Under the pieces are notes generated by a model. It searched no databases. It saw only the letters and a program-made list of their open reading frames with translations, and was not told where the DNA came from. DNA of 19,354 nt from contig JAJXPD010000015.1 in NCBI GenBank assembly GCA_021641325.1, positions 1 to 19,354 of the forward strand. The letters are read 5' to 3'. How positions within the stretch are numbered: position 1 is the first letter of the stretch; the number at the start of each line of letters is the position of its first letter. This document shows positions 7,879 through 14,674 of this stretch, in pieces. A program made the position numbers and the translations under genes. The stretch comes from Opitutales bacterium. GTDB taxonomy: Bacteria; Verrucomicrobiota; Verrucomicrobiia; Opitutales; Intestinicryptomonadaceae.

Positions 7879-8280
7879 CCCCACCGCGCGGGAGCAAAGC
7901 GAGCCGCGCCCGACGTGAACGAAATACCCCTCTGTTTTCGTTCACGTCCTCCCTCGTGCGCATTAAGCGCACTCTGATTTTCATATACTCATAGGAACGC
8001 GGAATACCACCCAAGCAAAAAAACCGCCGCAACCGTAGCAAGCTCCGCAAACACAGACAACGTAATATAAAAAAACGCGATATTTCGGACAGCCATGAAC
8101 GTCCCAAATATCGCGTTTTATCTAAGTCTTCCGCGCGGCGGTCGCCGCGCTGTCGAGGCTTGCGGGGTTGCACGCAGAAATGCGGCTTTGCGATGCAAGG
8201 CGACGGGAGTGTACCCCCGTACATGACCGAAGCCGCGCAAGCCCCTCCAAATCTCATTGCACGCATTGAGCGTGCCAACT
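7879..8280. repeat. Structured direct repeat, copy 1
   Basis: About 402 bp that recurs head to tail as copy 2, offset by exactly 405 bp over most of its length. It contains several inverted repeats in order: a perfect 13-bp stem (7912-7924 with 7936-7948), a 6-bp stem (7956-7961 with 7967-7972), a 19-bp terminator-like stem (8072-8090 with 8101-8119), a 7-bp GC stem (8133-8139 with 8144-8150), an outer stem (8182-8188 with 8230-8236) enclosing two smaller hairpins, and a terminal 6-bp stem (8259-8264 with 8270-8275). The block 7956-8140 is identical in copy 2. No transposase, target-site duplication or CRISPR-like spacing is seen. Confidence 0.95.
8072..8119. terminator. Bidirectional terminator-like hairpin in repeat copy 1
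   Basis: A 19-bp stem with one mismatch (8072-8090 with 8101-8119) and a 10-nt loop. It is preceded by an A tract, so the minus strand has seven T after the stem; the plus strand has four T. It lies between convergent genes and could stop plus-strand transcripts from the GH13 gene and act as back-up for guaA. Confidence 0.7.
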
Positions 8281-8283
8281 TTT

Positions 8284-8714
8284 CCCCACCGCGCGGGAGC
8301 GGAGCGAGCCGCGCCCCGACGTGAACGAAATGCTCCTCGTTTTCGTTCACGTCCTCCTCCGTGCGCATTAAGCGCACTCTGATTTTCATATACTCATAGG
8401 AACGCGGAATACCACCCAAGCAAAAAAACCGCCGCAACCGTAGCAAGCTCCGCAAACACAGACAACGTAATATAAAAAAACGCGATATTTCGGACAGCCA
8501 TGAACGTCCCAAATATCGCGTTTTATCTAAGTCTTCCGCGCGGCGACCGCCGCGCTGTCGAGGCTTGCGAGGTTGCACGCAGAAATGCGGCTTTGTGCAG
8601 CAAGGCGACGGGAGTGTACTCACGTACATGACCGAAGCCGAGCGAGCGAAACGCATTTATACGCCGACATCGCAAGCCCTCCTAAATCTCCTTGCACGCA
8701 TTGAGCGTGCCAAC
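8284..8714. repeat. Structured direct repeat, copy 2 (abuts the 3' end of guaA)
   Basis: This is the second copy, starting 3 bp after copy 1 and ending 8 bp before the guaA stop codon. The stems correspond to those of copy 1: 13 bp (8318-8330 with 8341-8353), 6 bp (8361-8366 with 8372-8377), 19 bp (8477-8495 with 8506-8524), GC 7 bp (8538-8544 with 8549-8555), small hairpin (8615-8619 with 8624-8628) and terminal (8694-8699 with 8705-8710). It is about 30 bp longer because of an insertion around 8639-8670, after which the offset becomes 435 bp. Substitutions cluster in hairpin loops and at the ends; 8361-8545 is identical to copy 1. Confidence 0.95.
8477..8524. terminator. Bidirectional terminator-like hairpin in repeat copy 2, likely the main guaA terminator
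   Basis: Same sequence as the copy 1 hairpin: stem 8477-8495 with 8506-8524, one C/C mismatch, 10-nt loop at 8496-8505. On the minus strand it is followed by seven T, the form expected of an intrinsic terminator, about 200 nt downstream of the guaA stop. The perfect hairpin at 8694-8710, nearer the stop, has no T tract. Confidence 0.75.
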
Positions 8715-8722
8715 ACTATCTC

Positions 8723-10261
8723 CTATTCCCACTCGATTGTTGCGGGCGGTTTGGAGGAAATATCAAGACACACGCGGTTGACGCCCTTGACCTCGTTTAT
8801 GATTCGGTTGGAAATCTTAGCCAAGACTTCGTGCGGAATGTGCGCCCAGTCGGCGGTCATCGCGTCCTGACTTTCCACAATGCGGAGGGCTATCACATTG
8901 TCGTATGTGCGCTCGTCGCCCATGACGCCGACGGTCTTGACGGGGAGGAACACCGCAAACGCCTGCCAGACGTTATAGTAAAGCCCCGCCGCTTTCATTT
9001 CTTCGAGAAGGATTGCGTCTGCCTCGCGGAGAATGTCGCAACGTTTTTTCGTGATGTCGCCCACCACGCGCACGCCGAGACCCGGGCCGGGGAAGGGGTG
9101 TCTCCAAAGAACTTCCTTTGAAAGCCCAAGCTCTTTGCCGAGCGCGCGCACTTCGTCTTTGAAAAGCTCGCGGAGGGGTTCGAGAAGTTTGAGCTTCATG
9201 TGTTTCGGCAGTCCGCCGACGTTGTGGTGGCTCTTGATGAGCGACGCGGGGTTGCCGGCAATCGGCACGCTTTCGATAACGTCGGGGTAGAGAGTGCCCT
9301 GCGCGAGGAAATCGACCTGCCCGATTGATTTCACGGACTTGTCGAACACTTCGACGAAAGTTTTTCCGATAATCTTGCGCTTGCGTTCGGGGTCTTTGAC
9401 GCCCGCTAGCTTCGCAAGGAAGAGCTTTTCGGCGCGCACGGTTTTCATGCGCATTTTGAAATTGTTTTTGAAGAGGTCTTCGACCTTTTTGCGTTCGTCC
9501 TTGCGGAGAAGCCCATTGTCGACGAACACGCATGTGAGCTGGTCGCCTATCGCCTTGTGGATAAGCGCGGCGGCGACGGATGAGTCCACGCCTCCGCTGA
9601 GGCCGAGAATTACCTTTTTGTCGCCGACAGTTTCGCGAATTTTATTGACGGCGCGTTCGACGTAGTCCGACATAGTCCAGTCGCCCGTGCAGCCGCAAAT
9701 TCCGTAGAGGAAGTTTTTGATGATGTCCATGCCGCGCGGCGTGTGCGCAACTTCGGGGTGAAACTGCATTCCGTAGAATCGGCGCGCCTTGTTTTCGATG
9801 AGCGCGTATGCGGAATTTTCGGTCGTACCGATTGGCTTGAAGCCTTCGGGCAGTTTCTCGATTTTGTCGCCGTGCGAATTCCAAACCTGAATGGGAGAGT
9901 CAATCCCTTTGAGAAGCTCGCTCTTGCCCTTGAACGAAAGCTTGCCCAGCCCGTATTCGCGCTGCTTGCTCGAAACGATTTTCCCGCCGAGCATGTGCCC
10001 CATCAACTGCAAACCGTAGCAGATGCCGAGAACGGGAACGCCAAGCTCGAATATCTTTTTATCGGGGCGCGGAGAGCCTTTCGACAGGACGCTCGCCGGT
10101 CCTCCCGAAAGAATGATACCGCACACGCCCTGTTTTTTGAGCACGTCCGCTTTTGTGTTGAAAGGCATGATTTCGGAATAGACGCTGCATTCGCGTATGC
10201 GGCGGGCTATTACCTGCGTGTACTGCGACCCGAAGTCGAGAACTGCTATCTTTTGATTCAT
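8723..10261 (-). CDS. guaA: GMP synthase (glutamine-hydrolysing)
   Basis: GuaA converts XMP to GMP using ATP and ammonia from glutamine, the last step of guanine nucleotide synthesis. The 512-residue length is normal. The N-terminal class I amidotransferase domain carries the catalytic triad: Cys81 in [15 protein letters not shown], with His168 and Glu170 in MQFHPE. The ATP-pyrophosphatase domain has its P-loop LSGGVDSS (221-228). The C-terminal dimerisation domain includes [15 protein letters not shown] and ends in KPPATIEWE, the usual GuaA terminus. It starts 24 bp after the zinc-ribbon gene on the same strand and has no clear ribosome binding site. Downstream, the transcript runs directly into the duplicated structured repeat. 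Confidence 0.98.
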   Translation of the reverse strand: MNQKIAVLDFGSQYTQVIARRIRECSVYSEIMPFNTKADVLKKQGVCGIILSGGPASVLSKGSPRPDKKIFELGVPVLGICYGLQLMGHMLGGKIVSSKQREYGLGKLSFKGKSELLKGIDSPIQVWNSHGDKIEKLPEGFKPIGTTENSAYALIENKARRFYGMQFHPEVAHTPRGMDIIKNFLYGICGCTGDWTMSDYVERAVNKIRETVGDKKVILGLSGGVDSSVAAALIHKAIGDQLTCVFVDNGLLRKDERKKVEDLFKNNFKMRMKTVRAEKLFLAKLAGVKDPERKRKIIGKTFVEVFDKSVKSIGQVDFLAQGTLYPDVIESVPIAGNPASLIKSHHNVGGLPKHMKLKLLEPLRELFKDEVRALGKELGLSKEVLWRHPFPGPGLGVRVVGDITKKRCDILREADAILLEEMKAAGLYYNVWQAFAVFLPVKTVGVMGDERTYDNVIALRIVESQDAMTADWAHIPHEVLAKISNRIINEVKGVNRVCLDISSKPPATIEWE

Positions 10262-10285
10262 CGTAGTGTTTTTCGTTGGGGGTTG

Positions 10286-10510
10286 TTAAAATTTAAGCTT
10301 GGGATTTTTGTATCCGCAATTCGGACACTCCATGATGTCCTTTCCGAACGGCGCGGTGTAGACGCTGTCGCAGTGGAGGCAGTGGAATGTCGATGTGCGG
10401 GCGATTTTCTCGTAGCTTTTGTTCTGCCTGCGCGAAATTATCCACGCCGACGCGCCGAACGCCGAGAGCAAAAGCCCGACCGAAACCGCAAAAAAATCCG
10501 ACAAAGTCAT
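10286..10510 (-). CDS. Small membrane-anchored zinc-ribbon protein, unknown function
   Basis: From the ATG at 10508-10510 this encodes 74 residues: one membrane helix (about 6-24), a basic juxtamembrane stretch, then FHCLHCDSVYTAPFG and ECPNCGYKNP. The two C-x-x-C pairs form a classic zinc-ribbon knuckle facing the cytoplasm if the N-terminus is outside. The frame can be opened back to a TTG at 10585, but that part lies over the rplQ terminator hairpin, so the ATG is preferred. I do not recognise a named family. It sits between rplQ and guaA on the same strand, 24 bp before guaA, and may be co-transcribed with it. The role is unknown. Confidence 0.7.
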   Translation of the reverse strand: MTLSDFFAVSVGLLLSAFGASAWIISRRQNKSYEKIARTSTFHCLHCDSVYTAPFGKDIMECPNCGYKNPKLKF

Positions 10511-10532
10511 AAAAGCGAATTTTGGAAGCACA

Positions 10533-10557
10533 AACGCGCCCGTAAATCGGGCGCGTT
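10533..10557 (-). terminator. Hairpin after rplQ, probable terminator or attenuator
   Basis: A perfect 10-bp GC-rich stem (10533-10542 with 10548-10557) with a 5-nt loop, 29 bp after the rplQ stop. The T-rich tail on the minus strand is short and interrupted (GTTTGTGCTT), so termination may be partial. Some read-through into the zinc-ribbon and guaA genes is possible. Confidence 0.6.
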
Positions 10558-10585
10558 CGCTTGTGAAAAAAATGCCGTAAGGCAA

Positions 10586-11140
10586 TTATTCCTTGGATTC
10601 CGCAGCTGCTTCTTCCGACGCGCCCGCCTCTTCGACCTTCTTTGCGGTCTTTTTTGTTGCGGCTTTCTTGGTCGCAGCCTTTTTAGTTGCGGTCTTTTTC
10701 GCCGCCTTTTTTGCGGGAGCTTTCTTTTCCTTTTCGGGAGCTTTCTTGTAGCCCTCGTCGTCGGCTTCGATAAGCTCTACAATCGCCATATCGGCGGCGT
10801 CGCCCTTGCGGGGAACAAGCTTGTAGATGCGGATATATCCGCCCTGACGGTTGAGGAACTTCGAAACCTTTTCCGCAAAGAGGAAGTGAACCGCGCTTTC
10901 GTCGCGAAGTTTCGAGAGCGCGTTTCTGCGCAGGTGAAGCTTCTTGGCGGTGTCTTCGGTTGCGGCTGCCTTCTTGGCGAGGGTGATTACCTTTTCCGCA
11001 AAGGGGCGGAGGGCTTTCGCGTAGCCGAGCGTTGTTTCAATTCTGTCGTGGCGGAAAAGCGCGGACGCCAGCGACGCCATAAGCGACGCGCGGTGTTCCT
11101 TCTTAACGCCCATTTGATGTCTGTGTTTATTATGACGCAT
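10586..11140 (-). CDS. rplQ: 50S ribosomal protein L17 with long Lys/Ala-rich tail
   Basis: L17 is a large-subunit protein near the peptide exit tunnel. The start MRHNKHRHQMGVKKEHRASL and the segment ALFRHDRIETTLGYAKALRP (27-46) are diagnostic. The protein has 184 residues, whereas the conserved core ends near residue 128. Residues 131-170 are a Lys/Ala tail with repeated ATKKA units, like histone H1-type tails, and the last 15 residues are acidic. Gene order rpoA-rplQ is the standard end of the alpha operon; the gap to rpoA is 19 bp. No clear Shine-Dalgarno site precedes the ATG. A terminator-like hairpin follows. Confidence 0.97.
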   Translation of the reverse strand: MRHNKHRHQMGVKKEHRASLMASLASALFRHDRIETTLGYAKALRPFAEKVITLAKKAAATEDTAKKLHLRRNALSKLRDESAVHFLFAEKVSKFLNRQGGYIRIYKLVPRKGDAADMAIVELIEADDEGYKKAPEKEKKAPAKKAAKKTATKKAATKKAATKKTAKKVEEAGASEEAAAESKE

Positions 11141-11159
11141 TGTGGTTTATTTTTTTAAA

Positions 11160-12158
11160 TTATAATGTTGTTGAGTCGATGAGGCGCTCGTCGATTTTCA
11201 TGCCGAGCGACAAACCGAGTTGTTCCAGCTTGCTCTTGATTTCGTTGAGCGATTTCTTACCGAAGTTGCGGTATTTGAGCATTTCCTGCTCCGACTTCAT
11301 CGCCAATTCGCCTACCGTGGTGATGTTGGCGTTGTTGAGGCAGTTTGCCGCGCGAACCGAAAGTTCGATTTCGTTTACGCTCATGTTCAGAAGCTTTCTG
11401 AGACGGTTCTGCTCCTCGCTGACTTCCTTGCCGACCGTTTCGAACTCGATATCCTGTTCGTTTACCTTGTCGAATACGTCGATGTGGTGTTTGAGGATTA
11501 CCGCCGCCTCTTTAAGGGCTTCGTCGGGAGTGATTCTGCCGTCCGTCCAAATTTCGAGCGTGAGCTTGTCGAAGTCGGTCATCTGGCCGACGCGCGTTGC
11601 GTCGACAGAGTACTTGACCAATTCGATGGGGCTGAACAGCGAATCGACGGGAATTACGCCGATGGGCTGGTCCTCGTATTTGTTTTCGTCGGCAGGTCTC
11701 CAACCGCGACCGCTCGAAATTTCCACTTCCGCAACAAACTTGCGTTTCGTGTCGAGCGTGCAAATCACTTGTTCGGGATTAACGATTACGAAATCGGCAT
11801 CAGGCTGAATGTCGGCCGCGGTAACTTCGCCCGCCTTCTCGACATTTATCATAAGACGCTTGTTCTCGCGCGCGGTGCTCTTAATCTTGATTTTTTTCAG
11901 GTTGAGCACGATGTCCGTCACGTCTTCGACTATGCCGTCTACGCTCTGGAATTCGTGGTCTACGCCGTCAATCTTGATGGAGCTGATTGCCGCACCTTCA
12001 ATGGAGCTGAGAAGCACGCGGCGCAACGCGTTTCCGATAGTATGGCCGAAACCCGTTTCGAAGGGTTCGGCGACATACTTTGCATATGTGCTTGTGGCAC
12101 TTGCTTCGTCTTTGACAAGACGTTTGGGAAGTTCAAACTTTCCGAGTCGTTTAGCCAT
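11160..12158 (-). CDS. rpoA: DNA-directed RNA polymerase subunit alpha
   Basis: The alpha subunit forms the dimer on which RNA polymerase assembles, and its C-terminal domain contacts UP elements and activators. The 332-residue length is normal. The N-terminal domain contains GFGHTIGNALRRVLLSSIEG (36-55) and the dimerisation/assembly region. The C-terminal domain holds MSVNEIELSVRAANCL and NANITTVGEL, including the DNA-contacting Arg, and the helix-hairpin-helix YRNFGKKSLNEIKSKLEQLG. A strong ribosome binding site, CGGAGAT, lies just before the ATG. It follows rpsD by 31 bp and precedes rplQ by 19 bp, as in most bacteria. Confidence 0.98.
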   Translation of the reverse strand: MAKRLGKFELPKRLVKDEASATSTYAKYVAEPFETGFGHTIGNALRRVLLSSIEGAAISSIKIDGVDHEFQSVDGIVEDVTDIVLNLKKIKIKSTARENKRLMINVEKAGEVTAADIQPDADFVIVNPEQVICTLDTKRKFVAEVEISSGRGWRPADENKYEDQPIGVIPVDSLFSPIELVKYSVDATRVGQMTDFDKLTLEIWTDGRITPDEALKEAAVILKHHIDVFDKVNEQDIEFETVGKEVSEEQNRLRKLLNMSVNEIELSVRAANCLNNANITTVGELAMKSEQEMLKYRNFGKKSLNEIKSKLEQLGLSLGMKIDERLIDSTTL

Positions 12159-12189
12159 GGTGATCTCCGTTTTCTGAATCTGTTAATTA

Positions 12190-12798
12190 CTATCTCGAAT
12201 AGAATTCGACGATGAGCTGGTCGTTAATCGACTGGTCCATTTCCTCGCGAATCGGGAGACGGCTTACCGTGCCCTTGAAGGCTTCAGCCGCACGTTCGAG
12301 CCACGCGGGTGTTGCGCGGAGCTGCGATTCGTCGATGGCGCGCTGCGCGAGCTGGCGCGAAGACGTGCGGTCGCGAACTTCAACGACATCGCCCGCCTGA
12401 CATGTGAAGCTGGGAATGTCAACCTTCTTGCCGTTTACCTGAACGTGGCCGTGCGTCACGAACTGGCGAGCCGCCTTGCGGCTGCGGGCAAAACCGAGCT
12501 GGTAGATTACGTTGTCCAGACGGAGTTCGAGCAGGCGCATGAAGATTTCACCCGTAACGCCGCGCTGTCTTTTTGCGCGTTCGAACGTCAGACGGAACTG
12601 CTTTTCGCTCAGACCGAACATGAAGCGGAGCTTCTGCTTTTCGTTCAAGCCCATCGAGTAGTCCGTCACGCGGCGGCGCAGACGCGGGCCGTGCTGACCG
12701 GGGATATAGGGCTTCTTTTGCATCGCCTTGCTTTCCGCGAAAATCGGCATGCCAAAGCGACGGTTGATTCTTGTTGTAGGTCCTGTATAACGAGACAT
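12190..12798 (-). CDS. rpsD: 30S ribosomal protein S4
   Basis: S4 is a primary 16S rRNA-binding protein that starts small-subunit assembly; in E. coli it also represses the alpha operon. The 202-residue protein has the S4 N-terminal region (PYIPGQHGPRLRRRVTDYSM, 31-50) and the S4 RNA-binding domain (LDNVIYQLGFARSRKAARQF and THGHVQVNGKKVDIPSF). It lacks the N-terminal zinc-binding cysteines seen in some S4 proteins, so it is the zinc-free form. A strong TAGGAGA site precedes the ATG. It lies between rpsK (24-bp gap) and rpoA. Feedback control is known in other bacteria and not shown here. Confidence 0.98.
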   Translation of the reverse strand: MSRYTGPTTRINRRFGMPIFAESKAMQKKPYIPGQHGPRLRRRVTDYSMGLNEKQKLRFMFGLSEKQFRLTFERAKRQRGVTGEIFMRLLELRLDNVIYQLGFARSRKAARQFVTHGHVQVNGKKVDIPSFTCQAGDVVEVRDRTSSRQLAQRAIDESQLRATPAWLERAAEAFKGTVSRLPIREEMDQSINDQLIVEFYSR

Positions 12799-12822
12799 TG
12801 TAAAATTCTCCTAAAATTGAGA

Positions 12823-13329
12823 TTATACGCGGCGGCGTTTGGGAGCGCGGCAACCGTTGTGCGGAACGGGAGTAACGTCCACGATAGCCGTTACGACAAA
12901 GCCCATCGCTTGGAGCGAGCGGATTGCCGAATCACGACCCATACCGGGACCCTTTACGTTCACGACGAGTTCCTTCATGCCGTGGCTCATCGCAACCTTG
13001 CCCGCGTCCTGCGTGACGACCTGCGCGGCGTATGCCGTGCTTTTGCGCGAGCCGCGGAAGCTCATCTTACCCGCGCTCGACCAGCTGATGACGTTGCCTG
13101 CGGCGTCGGTAAAAGAGACTTTTGTGTTGTTGAAAGTCGCGTTGATGTGGCAGACGCCCGAGTGGACGTTCTTGCTGCCCTTTGCCTTGCGAACCTTGAT
13201 TTCGCCGATTTCCGTTGCGAGCAAGTCGCTGGCGGAGGGAGACGAGGGTTTCTGGGGCTCGGCGGCCTGAACTTCTGCGACCGGAGCTTCCGCCGCGACC
13301 GCGTCCTGTTTTTTCTGTTCTTCGCTCAT
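12823..13329 (-). CDS. rpsK: 30S ribosomal protein S11 with acidic N-terminal extension
   Basis: S11 lies on the platform of the small subunit, near the mRNA exit path. The conserved body begins about residue 53 with [20 protein letters not shown] and includes [38 protein letters not shown] and the C-terminal [14 protein letters not shown]. The protein has 168 residues against about 130 in the family. The extra 40-45 residues at the N-terminus are rich in Ala, Glu, Pro, Gln and Ser. The start at 13329 is 19 bp after the rpsM stop and no internal Met precedes the core, so the extension is probably real. No clear ribosome binding site is present. Confidence 0.96.
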   Translation of the reverse strand: MSEEQKKQDAVAAEAPVAEVQAAEPQKPSSPSASDLLATEIGEIKVRKAKGSKNVHSGVCHINATFNNTKVSFTDAAGNVISWSSAGKMSFRGSRKSTAYAAQVVTQDAGKVAMSHGMKELVVNVKGPGMGRDSAIRSLQAMGFVVTAIVDVTPVPHNGCRAPKRRRV

Positions 13330-13348
13330 GAAAAATTAATTCGAATTG

Positions 13349-13723
13349 TTATTTCTTGGTGACAACGCCGACCGTCTTGCGTGCGCCCTTGCGGGTACGC
13401 GCGTTTGTGCTCGTGCGCTGGCCGCGTACGGGAAGACCCTTTGCGTGGCGGAGGCCGCGGTACGATTTGATTGCCGAGAGGCGTTTCAAATTGCCGATGA
13501 TTTCGCGGCGGAGGTCGCCCTCAAGCTTGTACTGGCGTTCCGCAACGACGTTCATGATTTTGTTAATCAATTCTTCGTTGAGTTCGCTTGCGCGCATGGA
13601 TTCGGGGATTCCGCATTCTCCGCAGATGATTTTCGCGCGGGCGGGACCGATACCATAGATGTATTGAAGCGCGAATTCGACGCGCTTGTTATTGGGAATA
13701 TCTACTCCTAATAGTCTTGGCAT
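13349..13723 (-). CDS. rpsM: 30S ribosomal protein S13
   Basis: S13 sits in the head of the 30S subunit and touches the P-site tRNA and bridges to the 50S. The 124-residue protein has the typical start MPRLLGVDIPNNKRVEFALQ, the helix-two-turn-helix YIYGIGPARAKIICGECGI, and the basic C-terminus with SYRGLRHAKGLPVRGQRTST then NARTRKG. It opens the alpha-operon block (rpsM-rpsK-rpsD-rpoA-rplQ) after a 106-bp AT-rich gap following map. rpmJ and infA, which usually stand just upstream, are not present. Confidence 0.98.
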   Translation of the reverse strand: MPRLLGVDIPNNKRVEFALQYIYGIGPARAKIICGECGIPESMRASELNEELINKIMNVVAERQYKLEGDLRREIIGNLKRLSAIKSYRGLRHAKGLPVRGQRTSTNARTRKGARKTVGVVTKK

Positions 13724-13829
13724 ATTTTTTCCGTTGTTAAAAAAGATGGTTTATCTTGACTGTTTTTTTCGATTTGAAAAGTCTTTTTTTTAATTATTTG
13801 CGACAAACACGAAAACTTCGCCCCTCAAA
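13724..13829 (-). promoter_or_regulatory. AT-rich gap before rpsM, possible internal promoter/leader
   Basis: This is the longest gap in the ribosomal block and it is far more AT-rich than its surroundings. It is too short, and has no reading frame, for rpmJ or infA. Several poor -35/-10 pairs can be drawn and none stands out. A separate promoter or translational-control leader for the alpha-operon genes is plausible by position only. Confidence 0.3.
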
Positions 13830-14597
13830 CTAATCCTGCATTGGAATTGTGAGGATTTCCGCGCCTGCGTCCGTCACGAGCACCGTATGTTCGATATGGC
13901 AGCTCGGCTTGCCGTCGGACGTATAAACCGTCCAGCCGTCATCGCCAACGTATATTTCGGGGCTTCCCATGGTAATCATCGGCTCAATCGCCAACGTCAT
14001 TCCCGCGCGGAGCACAGGGCCTGTGCCCGCCTCTCCGTAGTTGGGAATCTGCGGCTCTTCGTGCATGTGCCGCCCGACGCCGTGCCCTGTGAATTCTTCG
14101 ACAATCCCGTAGCCGCACGATTCCACATAGGCCTGAATCGCCGCCGAAATGTCGCCGACTCTGTTGCCGGCCTTCGCGGCCTCTATGCCCTTGTGCAGTG
14201 CGGTGTCCGTCGCCTCGACAAGTCTGCGCGTTTCCGGCGCGACATCTCCGATGAGGACGGTTCTGGTGTTGTCTCCGACAAACCCCTGATAGACCACGCT
14301 TACGTCCATGCTGACAATATCGCCCGACTTCAAAACCCTGTCCGAGCCTATGCCGTGAATGACTTCGTCGTTCACCGATATGCACAGATAACCCGGATAT
14401 TTCAAGCCGCCCGCCTTGTAGTGATAACACGCGCTTCGGCAGGAAAGTTCCGCCATGATTTTTTTGCCGGCAATATCAATCTCGCGGGTTGATACGCCCT
14501 CCCGTGCTATTTTGCAAAGCTTGTCCAGCACGGTAGCCGCAACCGAGCAGGCCTTGCGCATGATTTTCAAATCTCTTTCGGATTTAATAGGTATCAT
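13830..14597 (-). CDS. map: Methionine aminopeptidase, type I
   Basis: Map removes the initiator methionine from new proteins whose second residue is small. The 255-residue length fits the short type I form without an N-terminal zinc-finger extension. The five dinuclear-metal ligands are visible: Asp98 (SMDVSVVYQGF), Asp109 (VGDNTRT), His172 (FTGHGVGRHMHEEP), Glu205 (LAIEPMI) and Glu236 (CHIEHTVLVT). The substrate-side His81 is in VIHGIG. The gene lies 77 bp after secY; adk, usually between the two, is absent. No strong Shine-Dalgarno site precedes the ATG. Its position in the ribosomal operon couples nascent-chain processing to ribosome supply. Confidence 0.98.
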   Translation of the reverse strand: MIPIKSERDLKIMRKACSVAATVLDKLCKIAREGVSTREIDIAGKKIMAELSCRSACYHYKAGGLKYPGYLCISVNDEVIHGIGSDRVLKSGDIVSMDVSVVYQGFVGDNTRTVLIGDVAPETRRLVEATDTALHKGIEAAKAGNRVGDISAAIQAYVESCGYGIVEEFTGHGVGRHMHEEPQIPNYGEAGTGPVLRAGMTLAIEPMITMGSPEIYVGDDGWTVYTSDGKPSCHIEHTVLVTDAGAEILTIPMQD

Positions 14598-14674
14598 ACG
14601 ACACGCCGTCTATCTAATTGTTGGTATCATTAAAAGAACAATGCGCAACTATCGTTCCGATTCGCAATGCCGAA

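Noticed and set aside
7879..8714. CRISPR array or integron attC interpretation of the repeat
   Set aside because: There are only two long copies with no regular spacers, no cas or integrase genes, and no attC core sites.
13741..13795. Imperfect hairpin followed by T on the plus strand between map and rpsM
   Set aside because: It has the orientation of a plus-strand terminator, but there is no plus-strand gene to end; it is better explained as general AT-rich sequence.
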